A program made the translations under genes and the position numbers. The notes under the pieces are model-generated. The model ran no database searches and was not told the DNA's origin. It was given only the letters and a program-made list of their open reading frames with translations. 64,000 bases of DNA from Theocolax elegans (Eukaryota > Arthropoda > Insecta > Hymenoptera > Cerocephalidae): the NCBI GenBank assembly GCA_026168455.1, contig CM047428.1, positions 2,856,887-2,920,886 of the forward strand. The letters are read 5' to 3'. Numbering within the stretch: the stretch's first letter is position 1; every line of letters begins with the position of its first letter. Shown piece by piece: positions 24,598 to 37,660 of this stretch.

Positions 24598-27500
24598 TAG
24601 ATTATTTAAAATTAAGATGCACATTTCATTTCTCTTATCCGTGTAATAAAAAAATGTTGCGTATATAGAGACAATGTAAATATAAATCGAACTAATACAA
24701 CTAATTCCCGTAATTGGAAGATTAGAAATTTAGATACAGATGGGATCGAAACTATTTTTAGGGAATAAAAATAAAACTAAACCGAGAGAAAGTAATTTTT
24801 ACAATAGCAGAGCACAATGACAAATGCGGATGGGTACATCAACCCTTGAGTTTTTGGCGCGTAACTGCTCATGCGTATATACTCGGCCGAGAATACGAAA
24901 GAACGAAAGGGAAAAAAGAGAGAGAGAGAGAGAGAGAGACGAGAGAATGACCACTTTAGGAGCTTTTAAGCCTAGCGTTAAGCTCGGATTTATTCCTGAC
25001 CTGTTTGCAGTGGAAAAACAATTGACCCCTTGGACGCCCTCATTTACAACGTATCCGCGTGTCCATTGCAACTCCGGGTATCGAACGTATCGTCCAATGC
25101 AAATTTCAAGGCGATAACGGCCTATTCCTTTCTTTTCTCTTTTTTTCTTTTTAAAGAGCAAAAATACCTGGGTTTAATCGTGTAATCCTGGGACTCGAGG
25201 ATTATTATTATACAGAAGGAAGTGTAGGGAGAGAGATAAATTGAAAGAATAAATAACAGAATAAAGGGAAGACCGGAACAGGTTTTATCGGTGACCCGAC
25301 AAAGTTCGTCGACAAAGGAAGATAAATTTTTTGAATTTTCCGGATTGCTTTTTAGTGTGTAATGACGGCGTACGTGTATAGAGAATAAGAACTCTTTATT
25401 TTTTTTTTGGACAAAAAGAGTATAGTCGACATTTTAATACGCGAAGAGCTTGTTGAAAATTCATTTATCCGAATGATGATGTTTGGAAATATACTTGGAA
25501 TGTAAGTTTAGTCGCTAATGCTATTCGTTGTTAGATAAAGATTATCCGAAAGCTCTCTTCTTTTTTTTAATTCTACTTAGCATACGATAATTTTACACGC
25601 GGCTATGTAAATGGAGATAGCTTAAAACCACTGTGTTTCCTTATGCATGAAAATCGTGTTGCGTAACTCTTCAAGATATTTTGAAGGCTATAATCGAACA
25701 TGACGTTATGGTAATGAGAAGGAAAATTCTTGTAATGTATATACCGATATATTGATTTATTCTTTCAACCGTTGTTTCACGTAAAATTTTACACAATTAT
25801 ATAGTTTATAAATACTGAAAAAATATCATCCATCTAGCGAAAAGTAACCATATATTTGTAGTACACTCGAGAGCGGATTTTATCTAATATGTTTTCGTAC
25901 ATACGGTACGTCGAAAAGTTGTTCGCGTTCGCGTTTGCGTATACGAGAAACATAAAATTCAATTGAGCATAATGCCGAGGTAACGAGATGAAAAAATTAT
26001 TCCCATACAAAAGAGAAGTCTGGCTTAACGAAAATACTTCGGGATGTGAAAAAAAGAAAAGGAAGTTGAAGCGTCGCCCCTGTCATTCAAGTTTTTCGAC
26101 GAGAAAGCGGACGCGCGGTCAGGAGGTGTGTCTTAAGAAGGTTAAGGAGAAAAAGTGGTAAAGAAGAATGAAGACGAGGAGACGCAGGAAACTAATTAGC
26201 ACGGTACTTCGCATGAAAAGATCGTCGTCGTTTCTCTGGTAGCCAGGTTGAATATACCTCTGAATAGCTCAAGCGTGATATCTTTGCATCCCTTTTCTCT
26301 CTCCCTCTCCCTCTCCCTCTCTCTCTCCCTCTCTTTTCATACCTGGAGAAAGTGGAAGAATAGGAAAACAAACAGAATCTTCGCTTAGCTTCCATCCTCA
26401 TGTTTCTGTTTCTGCATTCGGCTTTATCGCTTTACTTATTTTTTTGCCCCTCCCCTCCCCCAATCCTACCTTTCAAAATCGTAAAAGCTTTCATTGCGTT
26501 TTCTCAACTTTTGTATCACCCATTCTGAGTGTTGTTAATTGTGTTTAACAATGCTCGCCGCGCCCTGACCAAAGGATTGTTCAATTTAACTTCGTTAGGA
26601 CTCAAGATTCTTTTGTAAAATTTAATTGTCACTTCGTTCCAACGGATTCAATTTAAATAACAATTATTTCTGTTTTTCATCAACGAGAAGTACTGTTTAG
26701 TATATACACTTTATACCTTTTCTTTTTTTTTACTTTGCGCTGTACAATGAATTGCTTTTACAGACAAAGTTCGCCTTGTTAATTTTTTAATGTGACGTCA
26801 CGAAAACTAATTCGTTGTAAACATAGTGGGTAAGCAAGTGGATAGAAAGAGGGTAAGCTTAAAGACGCATTAACTTAATTTTAAACTCGCAAGGGAAATA
26901 AAAGTTAAACGGCTAAATCAAATAAATTTTACGACGTATACGTATGTTAAGAGACTCCATTAAGTAATTTTAAAAAATTATGTTTGGTACCTCTTGAATT
27001 TTACTCGACGCTCCCTCGGTACAATCGTAATGCCGAAAGTGTGCGGCGGACAGTAAATACAAAATTGAAGAGAAATTATAATTAAGATCAAGAGGTGATT
27101 TACGATGTGAGTGCTCATAAAGTTGCGCATTGACTAAAATTTCACTTAAACCTTCCGGGGGTGCCCTCCGTATATATATATAATAGCGGTTAGAAGAAAG
27201 AAGGTGATGAATTTACAAGAATAAGTTAAAAGCTGCTCGGGCTCGGAGAACCATAAAAGCTTTTTTATCGCGCTACTCGACCGAGAGAAAAAAGGAAGAA
27301 GTCAAAGGATCGAGAAAAGAGCCTCGTGGTAAAGAAATAGCAAGACATTTCTTTATTGTATCGTTCAATTTAATTATTATATATAAATATATATATACAT
27401 TAATTTTCGTATATATAATTAGGGGAGGCTGGGACATTTTTTAACTTTTTTTTTATTTATTTTTTGTCTTATCGTAAACGATATAATTTTCTACTTGCCA

Positions 27501-28106
27501 TGGCAAATTCAAGTACTTGCATCTAACTATTAAATCAAATTTTTTTATCCACGATATTTATCGATAGGACGATTTATTTCACGGTTGAAAGAAAGGCATT
27601 TTGTTCAAAATGCCCCAACCCTGGGGTACTATTGAACTTATTTGCGATTTATTTTTGTTTTCGATGCAAACATTACTATTTTACAATCTAAAAAAAATAA
27701 CGGAACTTCAAATCCATACTTTCTAGCAACTTGTAGAGTTTTTGTAGGCACCAAATTTATCAATATAACATTTCACTTTCACGCTAAAAAAAAATTACTT
27801 TTGTAAATCTTAACTTCTTCGTATGGAAAATTTGTACGTGTAATTTTAAATAGGGAAAAAATAATTGTTAAAGTTTCTCTGCTTGATGATAAATAACTTT
27901 GATTTTTAAATACAAAATTTACTAGTTATTAAGTAAAATGCAGTATTAAAATTACAATAAAATTTACATAAAATTTATAAAACAATAAACATTTTTATAA
28001 AAAGTAAATTTGTTGAAAGATATTATTTAATAATTTTGTACCGGGTTCATAAATTCTACTTGATCTTCTTTCAGAGATATCAATATATTAACATGCATTA
28101 CTTTTT
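24598..28106. other. Non-coding DNA with microsatellites
   Basis: Contains a (GA)n run at about 24918-24940 and a pyrimidine (TC/CCTC) tract at 26295-26335. A GC-richer patch at 24800-25110 is open in both directions but has no splice, homology or domain support. Confidence 0.45.
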
Positions 28107-28282
28107 GTAGATAAATTGTTTAACGATCTTCAGGGTTAGTGATTATTTCGTTAAATAAAATAAAGTTGTGCTTACGTTAAATACGTGCTGCAAAACTGGT
28201 AACTTTATTTATGTTATTCTGTTTATTAAAGTGTTTTATTTATCTAATCACTGACCCTCAAGAACGTTAAAAAATTATCTAC
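28107..28282. repeat. Small inverted repeat (foldback element)
   Basis: The arm 28107-28146 (GTAGATAAATTGTTTAACGA onwards, CAGGGTTAGTGATTA) is imperfectly complementary to 28236-28282 (TAATCACTGACCCTC onwards). Spacer about 90 bp. MITE-like, without a clear target duplication. Confidence 0.55.
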
Positions 28283-28937
28283 ATACACATAATGGAGGGT
28301 GTAAAAAATCAACTGCATTACTTTTTGTTTTTGTAATTACTCTTCTCTCCTTTTGAATGTTTTTGTTTAACAATATTTTTATAATCTTTTTAGATTTCGT
28401 TTCTTCTAGATTTGACACCCGATGAATATGCTATAAAATCACCGAGCACCCATTTAATTAACACGTTCAAATTTATCCTAGGGTTCGTGTTGAAAATTAC
28501 CCCAAAATATAAAAAAAACTTTAGATACACAGTGCACAGCAGTAAATTAGTATTTTTCAACGTAATGACGATCAAAAGAAGGCTAGTATGAATACTTACA
28601 ACACGCGTGATTTCCAGGTATATAGAAACTACAGCGCAATTATGCTTTTAAAAACTAAGAAGTACAAATAAAATAGGATGAGTTTTCATTTTGGCGGGTC
28701 TCGAGTAAACAAAAACAACCAATTCGGAATAGATCGTAACTATAGTGTGGTCGCAACCATCCTATTACGGCATACACATATTACGATATAAAAGAGCTAT
28801 ACAAAAAAAATTCAATCCATTTAAATTAATACTGTACTCAAAATAAATGAAATAGTAAATACCAACCACTTACCGTTAATAGCTAATTTAAAATAACGAA
28901 ATATTAATATACCTTATTTTTTTTTTTTTTTTTTTTT

Positions 28938-29168
28938 TAAATTGAATTTTGTTGGTCTTGCTGAGCTAACGTCTAACGACTCTAAGAACTCCAAGTTGCT
29001 CGCTCGAAAAGGCACGACAATTCGCCGCGTATCAATCCCGAGGACAACATTATGAAGGCCACAAGCCGCCAGACATAAACCAAAAGAAGAAGCAAATAAA
29101 TACTAAGTAATAAAATTGAAAATATTTTAATAAGAAAGAAAGAAATTTTAAGTCTATGTGTTTCGTCT
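28938..29168 (-). repeat. Inverted half-copy of the 29.4-kb MITE
   Basis: About 230 bp, the near-perfect reverse complement of 29459-29690. It runs from AATTGAATTTTGTTGG through GAGCTAACGTCTAACGAC to ACACATAG in reverse order. It lacks the outer 45 bp of the terminal inverted repeat, which is replaced by a poly-T run on its left. Confidence 0.85.
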
Positions 29169-29169
29169 T

Positions 29170-29212
29170 GGGACCGTCTGCCAGAACTCATCAGTGGGGC
29201 GCAGACGGTCCC
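29170..29212. other. Perfect 12-bp hairpin
   Basis: GGGACCGTCTGC (29170-29181) is exactly complementary to GCAGACGGTCCC (29201-29212) around a 19-nt loop. It sits directly at the inner edge of the inverted half-copy and is GC-rich in AT-rich surroundings. Role unknown. Confidence 0.7.
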
Positions 29213-29399
29213 TGCCCCAGACACACAAGACAGTATTATTGAATCAAAATAATGATAAACTTAAAATTTTGGTATCGTAAGAACGAATGAACGGAGCCTA
29301 TATAAGTACACATAAGATGGAAAATCTGATTGTGGATGGAAAAGTGCCCCCTAACATCAGAGTATGTACTATGGACATAATCTTAAACCAAAGTCCTGT

Positions 29400-29730
29400 T
29401 ATTATTAAAAATATAATTTTTTCTCGCCCAGGCAAAAGTTTTTAAATTGAATTTTGTTGACGAAACACATAGACTTAAAATTTCTTTCTTTCTTATTAAA
29501 ATATTTTCAATTTATTACTTAGTATTTATTTGCTTCTTCTTTTGGTTTATGTCTGGCGGCTTGTGGCCTTCATAATGTTATCCTCGGGATTGATACGCGG
29601 CGAATTGTCGTGCCTTTTCGAGCGAGCAACTTGGAGTTCTTAGAGTCGTTAGACGTTAGCTCAGCAAGACCAACAAAATTCAATTTAAAAACTTTTGCCT
29701 GGGCGAGAAAAAATTATATTTTTAATAATA
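29400..29730. mobile_element. MITE with 60-bp terminal inverted repeats
   Basis: A 331-bp element. Positions 29400-29459 (TATTATTAAAAATATAATTT onwards, TCTCGCCCAGGCAAAAG) are matched almost perfectly by the reverse complement of 29671-29730. No coding capacity; the short frame beginning near 29610 overlaps it by chance. A target duplication cannot be separated from the AT-rich ends, though TA or T is possible. Confidence 0.8.
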
Positions 29731-32700
29731 TACCTTATTGTTTAATTTGTTACTTACATTATATTACAGTCGGTGTGGTTAATCGAATACCAAAATATAT
29801 ATATATATTCGTGTAAATAATATGTTTATATTTTCATTTACGAGGGTTAATTTATGATTTATTCAATCGTAAAACTGCATTCGAGTGATAAGTATATAAG
29901 TACCCAGATATCGAGATTATGCGTCACTTATTCGTGCGTTCATTTTATGGCACAGTGCACGCATTTAATTTCCGTTCAGAACTTCCGTTATTTTACGACG
30001 CACAATCCGCGTGTCAATAATTAGTCGGATACACACCAGTTTCCACAAATGCCGGTGTTTCGGAGTCGAATGCGCACACGCAGAAGATGAAGTTTACACG
30101 ATAAAGTTGTTTAAACGTTGCTTCTTCACATTTTTTAATAGAAAAGGTTAATGTGAACACACGTAATTAGATATTTCTATTTATATACATAATAAAGTAG
30201 AGTATAGAGCTTTCAGACGGAAAGAATTACACGGTTCATGTATAGCTCTTAATCCATTTTTACGACGTAAGAAACTATATGAATTTTTATTTTATTTTTT
30301 TTTTTTCGAGATCAAGGGAGAACATTTTCAATCCCAAATCCTCTCAACTACTTGCCTTTGCCTTTTTTTTCTCCAGCTTTCTCGTGAACTACGTAACTCG
30401 GAACCCTTCGCCTCGTAATGATGGCTGTAAAGTATTTGGCTCGATCTTGTTCCGGCGATAAAAATGAATTTATCGCCGGGAGCGATGTATGCGTATCGTT
30501 TCGTACTGCTTTGCTGCGGCATATAGCAAAATACTGACCGATACGCGTAGTATACACGGACAAGTCTGTCTTTAAGATGGAAAGGCATAAACGGGGGTTA
30601 GCGTTTCCAATCGATAAATATTGCTTACTTTTTTGTTTAGATATATATAGAAAAATAGACCGGTTAATCAGCTGGAGTAGGGAAAAAAGAAAAGATAATA
30701 ATAATAATAAGTGAAGGGAAGCGAGAAAATGACAAAAAGAGATTAGATGAAACCGAAATGAAGAATGGGAAAAGGGTTTCGGAGGAGTTGAAATACATAG
30801 ATAGAGCAGTACATATGGCGAGTGGCCAATATTTGTCGACAAACTGAAAATTCGAATCAGTCATATGCGTCCTCACGGTTCGAGTGATACATTCTTCATT
30901 TATCGCACAACGTAATTTGATGACATTTGTAAAATTGATTACACAAGAAACCGTGACAGAAGTAATGAATGACGATTAAAATATATAACATATATTGCTT
31001 TTTATCAAAAATACACGTTCACTTTGCGAATTGTAATTTGAAATGCCACAGTTTGAATTGGACGCTTTTTTTCCATCAATATACCGTTTGAAGAAAATTC
31101 AACGATCAAATCGGGTATGTATCTATACAACTATTAGAAAGATTTTGGTCTAAAACCAGTGATGACTATTCGCTCTGCCTCAAATGAAAATCTTGCTACT
31201 CCTCTCTAATAAGAAGGAAAGTAACAACTCGCCGAAAGAATTCAAGTTTTTCTTTTCGAGGAGGAAAGTCAGTAGCTCATTCTCCGGCGAGAAACTGCAA
31301 CGTGTCTTGGGACACGACGCGAGAACCTTAGAAAAGCAACAAATGTCGTTGGCTCGCTCGCACTCGCTTGGTAACTGTGCAACCGTATCGTCACTGCTGA
31401 ACGAACAAGGAGCTCCCTTTAATTCAATTCAGCCCATTTCTGATTCCGGTGAGCGTGGCATCCTGAGCACAGACGCAAGCTCACAGAATTCGTGATTGCT
31501 CTCTCTCTCTCTCTCTCTACTTTCTTCATCCCCCTTTCTCTCTTTATATCTTTCTCACTTTGTCTTTCCATCTTCTTTTCTCTGCCTTTCTCACCTCGGT
31601 TTCCCTTTTCTCAGTAGCTTCTAAACTTAATTTTCTGTTTTGTCTTAATTTGTTTTTTTTCTTTCTTCCCACCCCTCTCTTTTTCTCTACTCTTCACTTT
31701 TCTAATCCACGATTTTCCTTGTTGTTTTACTTCTTTCATACTTACTTTGATTTATAACTCGTGCGGAGTAGAAATTAATTGCACTTTATTGTTAATCAGT
31801 TTCGGTATGAAAAATAATGATTTTACAACCATGAGAGATGCTAATAATACTACTCTTATTCATTTTTCATATTTAACTTGATTTTTTTTACGTAACAGTA
31901 CGCAGGAATACAAAAAGTAGTGAATGACTTTTTCCAATACTTTGATTTCCACCCAGAAAGCATTTCTACCCATGCACCTAGAAAATTCAGCAGAAAGTAG
32001 AGTGGAAAAAGTTTTCGTCATTTCAGAAACGAATGCTTTTGTAAATAACTAAATTCTTGTTATCAAAAATATGAATATACTTATATCCCACATATCATCA
32101 GAATTTAGAATATTTGTAAATAATCTAATAACGTTACGTTCTGTTTCTTTGTTGTGTAAATAACAGTTATCACTATTTGTTTACCCAATAAAACTAAAAT
32201 AAACAATAATTAATACATAAAATAATAATGAAATTAGAGATATAATAAGATAACGATAAAAACTCAAATATACATTTTATATTTTGAAACGAAACGAAAC
32301 GAAAGGATATTAGATTTTCAAACGATAAAGAGTTTTATAATAGTTTAAAAATTTTAATAATATTCCTATAGCTTTAAAAGTCGAGGAATGATCGCAAGTC
32401 ATCGCGAGGAAAAAAAAGTTTGGTCCATTTAAACGAGGAAAATGAAAAGCGAAATATAATACAGGGCCAAGGAAAAGAGAAAAGGGTGCGGTTTTTAAGT
32501 GCGACTCTCGAATCCAAGAATAAAGGAGTCTCCCACGCAACAGTCACGTAATGATGATGCTCAAGAATTTTCACCGGCGACTGCATCGACCGTAACCGAG
32601 ATTATGAGTCTGAACCTTTCGCTCTTCGGTGTCTTTAACGTTTGAAATCTGTAGTTAGTTTCCGTCTCGCGGCTTCTCTTCGACTGCTCTCTTTTTTCTT

Positions 32701-34425
32701 CGCTTTTTTTTTTGTTTCGGGCTGCATTGTTCCGTGACCACATTTTTTTCCCCTCAAGCTTCAGTATCCCCACGCGTCCTCGAAATTTTTCTTCTCGCTT
32801 TTCGCGGATTTCACGAGGCCTTCTTCGCCGTAAGATCGCGCCTGGAAACATTGTCGGTTGCTAAGTTCGTTAAAGAAAACTTGCCAAGTAGAAATTGTAC
32901 GAATGGCTGACTTTTTAGACGTAGGAGAATGAAAAAAAAAGCCAAGAACGTTTTTGTATCGAAACGAGGGAGAATAATTATGCAATGGTTTTTCAGGGTA
33001 GGACAGCTCAACGTGTTAATAATTAAATTTAACGACGTTCTCTTTCTAGTTAAGAATTTTGAAGGAGAGAAACAAATTCGAATAACGCAGTTTCATGTAT
33101 ACATTTACATATACACATAAACGTGGAAAAATATCTTGAGATAGTGACGTTACCGAGTATTCATTAAAATTCGATTAATTGCATTGGCTCAAAGCCAAAC
33201 GCTGGTTTGTCAAAAAAAAGTATTTGAACGTTTCAAGTATAGTCAAAGCAACTTCATTATCGGTTCTTTATTATCACCCGAATCAATTAGAAAAGTATAT
33301 TAATTATATAATAATTTTGAACTTTTTTAATAAAATGTACGAAAATGTAAAAATAAACGAAATTTCAAAGATTATTATACAGTTGAAGAAATGTCTTAAT
33401 TTAATATCCGTTATATAAGTGTAGGGGTCACTCGACGCTATTTATTCGGCAATAATTCCACCGAATCTCGGAGCACCGCCCACGCAATAATGATACGCGC
33501 GTGCATCGATCCTTTGTCCCGGTCTAGCAATAGCCTTGCTCGAGAACGCTAATATAGAGAGGGAGAGAGCGATAGATATATAGCGGTATACGTGGGCCAT
33601 TAGACCAACTCCCGAACGAAAGGCTAAATGAGGACGCACCGAGCGAATCTAATAGTCTGAAAACGCGCGAACGGCTGGTCTATTATGAACTCCGGTTCCA
33701 ACGCACTGATTATTATAATGTAGCTGTATACTTTATGCTATGATTCTCACTCTTATGACATTACCTTTTGCACATATCATTCATTTTGGTTAAATTATTA
33801 TTCTGTATTTTTTTTATTATTATTTACCTTACTTTAATAAAGATATACATATATATGTGGAATTAATGTTTTTTAAAGCACTAATTGAGTTACAAATAAA
33901 TAAGTATACGAAAAATTTATGCATTTATTTGTTTATTACCGATATATAGTTACAAAACACTATATAATTAATAAAATAATTGTATGGATACACTCATTCG
34001 CGCTCATTCTCATTCTGATATATCAACTCTAGCGCATTGGTAAATGAAAAAAGAGAAAAATTTCATAATTATCCTTGATTTTTGTCAGGCGGCCTTCCAG
34101 TTTCTTAACCAGCGGACTCATTAACTTTCAATGATCAACTACTTTTAACAAGCTGACGTTAGATTTTGCTCGATTTCACCACTGGTCGCCTGTTATTTAA
34201 ATTATCGGCGCATTGGGTTTTTTCAGATCATTACAATTTCGAAATTTTAATGAAAGGAATTGTTTCTTTTGCCGTATTACCGGCAATACATTTTTTTGTT
34301 TTCTTCAATGAATACTTTAAGTTATCAAATTTTGATAAAGTATCAACAATCTATACATAGAATGGTTACAGAGTTACAGGGATCTACACCTTTCAACATA
34401 AGAATTATGTTGGAAATATTGAAAT
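29731..34425. other. Non-coding DNA
   Basis: No supported exon. A (CT)n run lies at 31498-31520 followed by a pyrimidine-rich tract to about 31740. CpG-richer patches lie at 32560-32850 and 33430-33720. Frames at 30328-30842 and 31184-31495 overlap one another or low-complexity DNA and show no domain. Confidence 0.45.
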
Positions 34426-34740
34426 AAAAATCTGAACAAAATTCATATGGGTAGTTTAAAACAAAAGCCAGGACATGGCGTTTTGATTTTTTAAGAATAA
34501 ATAAATTTGTTAACAATAATTGAATAAATAATTTTCGGTCGGTAATTATTGGTCTAAAAATACATGAATTTTCAACGCAAAAATCATAATTAAATTAAAG
34601 ATTTAAAAATCTGAAAAAATTTGAGTATATTGTTTAAAACATACCTAAGGGCATGGCGTTCAGGATTTTTTCAAAAATTTATTCTCTTGTTTATAAAAAA
34701 ATATTAAAAATGACTAAAAATTTCTGAGTCCGACATCCCC
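34426..34740. mobile_element. Decayed TTAA-type element with an internal direct repeat
   Basis: Two diverged blocks, about 34426-34510 and 34606-34690, share AAATCTGAA, GTTTAAAACA and CATGGCGTT segments. The right end GACATCCCC followed by TTAA (34741-34744) matches the terminus type of the MITE at 41737. The left end is not resolved. Confidence 0.4.
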
Positions 34741-34767
34741 TTAAATAAAAATTGACTGCATAGCGCT

Positions 34768-35009
34768 TACAAAAATGTATTCTTATGATTAGAAGATTGT
34801 CGCGTCTCAAGTAGGGCTCAATAGGAAATCCACTCGATATTAAACGAGCCCTCTATAACCCAGAAAATTCAATTTTTATTAAGTACAGTGATATCTTGAT
34901 TTTAATAGAATCTACTTGGTAATAGCAAAATCGTCTAACATCGAGTGGATTTCCTTTTGAATTATATTTGAGACGAGAATCCGCTAATCACAAGAATACA
35001 TTTTTGTGA
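34768..35009. mobile_element. Foldback MITE-like element
   Basis: The arm 34768-34846 (TACAAAAATGTATTCTTATG onwards, GGAAATCCACTCGAT) is complementary to 34930-35009 (ATCGAGTGGATTTCC onwards, AAGAATACATTTTTGTGAG). The centre holds about 83 bp. No ORF. Confidence 0.7.
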
Positions 35010-35099
35010 GTGTATTAAACGAAAAATTGATAATGCCGGTACATTGGTATAAAATGGTTTTCATATATATAATTTTATAATTTCAAAAATTACCAATTC

Positions 35100-35290
35100 T
35101 TAAACTGGGTGCTGGATTTCAAACTAAAATATAAAGTCTTCCCAATAAATGCGAACCTAACCTCGAAAAGGTGCACATTGACTTGATATTTGTTGGTAAG
35201 GGATTGTTCTCAAATACACAATAATATTTTAATCTGAAAAGTCAGCACATAGTTAAATTATGGATAAATCAAAGATCCTCTTGCTTAATA
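35100..35290 (+). repeat. Diverged relative of the MITE inside the CACTA element
   Basis: Shares GAACCTAACCTC, GGTAAG, CAATAATATTTTAATCT and CAGCACA blocks, in that order, with 41920-42030. Both seem to be copies of one MITE family. Confidence 0.6.
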
Positions 35291-37660
35291 ATCAACAAAA
35301 ATTGAGACACATCCATAAAATAAATCAAATAGAAAACTTTTGAAACGTCTCAAAGTCGTATGAAATAATATTGAAAAATTTTGATGAAAAGAATATTTTT
35401 GTCATATTACTTACCAATCGAGAAGTTTGATAATGACAAATCAATGATATTAAAATCGCAAAGTAACTTTAACGTTACTCATTGTAAGTACTAACATTAT
35501 GAGAACGGTATACGAGGGTTATCGATCAAGCCATTTATATGCTAGTCGGTCAATAAGAAATTAAAGGTGATTTACAACAGTTTATTGATAGCCAATCGGA
35601 GTAACGAAACTAACGTTTTATATGATTCGAAGTGAAACTTTTCGCGAGACGTACAAGTTCTTGACAGATTATTATACGAAGTAGAGGGAAAAAACGAGAC
35701 TTTAGTTGAAGAATGAATGAATAAAAGAGAGACATTCGTTTACGAAGAAACAGCGTCTCTTTTTTTATTTTCTTAGTGCTCGTTTCGTCCACAAACTTGG
35801 TAGAGTAATCCTTTTTCTTCTATTGTACGCAAGAATGTTATAGATACATAAGTTAGAGTTCGGGATGAACATAAAAATTCTGCAATAGTTATGAAGCTCA
35901 TATTTTCCCCCTGTGTGATAAACATTTTTTTCTTCTTTGAAGATATTGCATAACACGATTGTAATGTCGACCATTCATAAAATAGATTACAAAAAAAAAT
36001 ATTTGGCAAAAAAGAAGTAAAAGGAAACACATTTTTGAAAGAAGAGGTAACGTTAAAAAAAATACATATGTACATAATTTACATATGTTCATATAAAACC
36101 GTATAGTTTTTTTTTTTTTTACATTAATGTTCCTTCTAAAGAATATTTGGTAAAACAATATTAATGGGACGTATATTTTGGACAGTAAAGGTAAGTAAAT
36201 GTGATAAAATATTGTGCAATTTAAATTAGTCTATATAAAACAATATAATTAATTTATTTATTCGATATAGAGCAGCATTCATGTATATTGTTTAAATTTG
36301 TTAATTCTTGAAGAAATTCATTTGTATGAAGCTTTGTTTTTTTTTATTATGCAGCTGGTGAAATGGTTACTTGAGAATTATATAAATTTAATTTAGGTCC
36401 CAAAGATGTATTATCGGGTGCCTTCTTTGGTAGTATATTTAGAGTAGTGTATGTACTTACCTATATGTACTTTATGTTTAAATTGATGAATTTGTCAAGT
36501 GAAAAACTCAGTGAACAAAGTCATAAATTGAAATATGTACATGAAGAGTGAATTATTAACTTCTATTTTAAATTACAATGTTAGTAATAACATGTAAACG
36601 TTAATGATTTCTTTTTTTTATTAATTAAATAAATTAAGAAAAATTAAGAAATAAGTAATTATAACATTTGAAAAGACAAATATATTTAAGTAATATAAAA
36701 TCAATATATTCTTAGAATTCGCGGACACAATAAATTCGTTATGTTTATTTAACGTTCAAGTCCAAATTTTTCAAGTTTAAGAACAAAGTTTTTTGTTTAA
36801 TTTTATTTAAAAATTTTAATTAAATTTTAATTTAAAATTTTAGAATAATTTGGACATATTGAAAACATGCTTTACAGGATTTAGATTATTTTAAAAATTT
36901 TATTTTTGTGTGTGGTAAATATTTTTTACTGTTTTATATTTTTTATATCAAATTATGTTATAAAAATATTAGTTTTTTTTAATAAATAAAATTTTATATT
37001 ATAATTCTTTTTTTTTATTCGATTTTTTGTGTTAAAAAATAAATAAAAAAAGAGAATTATTATAAATAAATATTTTTGTAAAAAAATAAAAAAAATTTGA
37101 AATTCAAATTGGGATACGGGACGCGGGTTACATAAAATGCGATATACATTATACTTATGTGTATATGATGGCGCTGATGGCACTATTTAAACGGACAATA
37201 TAAATATAACGGATAGTTACTATTAGTTTATTTATTTTATTGTGTACATAAAATTATGTATATACATTATGTATATATATGTTACGTATACACATAGTTT
37301 TTATATGATTTTCATGAAGTTTTACTGTATGATATTAGTTATTCTAATATAAAGTTAAGTGAGCATTACAAAATAGCAGAAGCTCTTGTTCAGTATTTGT
37401 CCAATGTTGGCAGTGTTCGAAAATAATAGAATAATAACTATTTTTGGATGGTAAATAATTTTTATTTATTATCTCGTGAATTTATTTATTGTATAAGATT
37501 TATATTTTATTTATTTTTGAAAATATTAAGTTGCCGTAAGTTGTCAATAACTATAAGTAATATTTATTTTTTTACACTTTATTTATGTTTTAAATTGTAG
37601 AATACTTTATAATTAAATTTAAAGATAATTTATACAAGATAATTATGAATTGTAGGAGTA
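35291..37660. other. AT-rich non-coding DNA
   Basis: No supported gene. Several overlapping minus-strand frames at 35765-36158 are low-complexity and mutually exclusive. Confidence 0.45.

Noticed and set aside
24799..25161. Overlapping frames of about 100-120 codons on both strands
   Set aside because: Both include a (GA)n or (CT)n run and neither has a recognisable domain; the slightly higher GC content explains the openness.
27421..27640. GGGGAGGCTGGGACATTTTT and a CCCCAACCCTGGGG stretch as MITE ends
   Set aside because: Suggestive of a transposon end, but no inverted partner or target duplication could be found in the surrounding sequence.
29400..29730. CRISPR-like or regulatory palindrome
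   Set aside because: No regularly spaced short repeats; the structure is fully explained by MITE terminal repeats. No CRISPR array exists in this window.
31184..31495. 103-codon plus-strand frame
   Set aside because: No start context, splice sites, domain or homology I can name, in a region without other coding signal.
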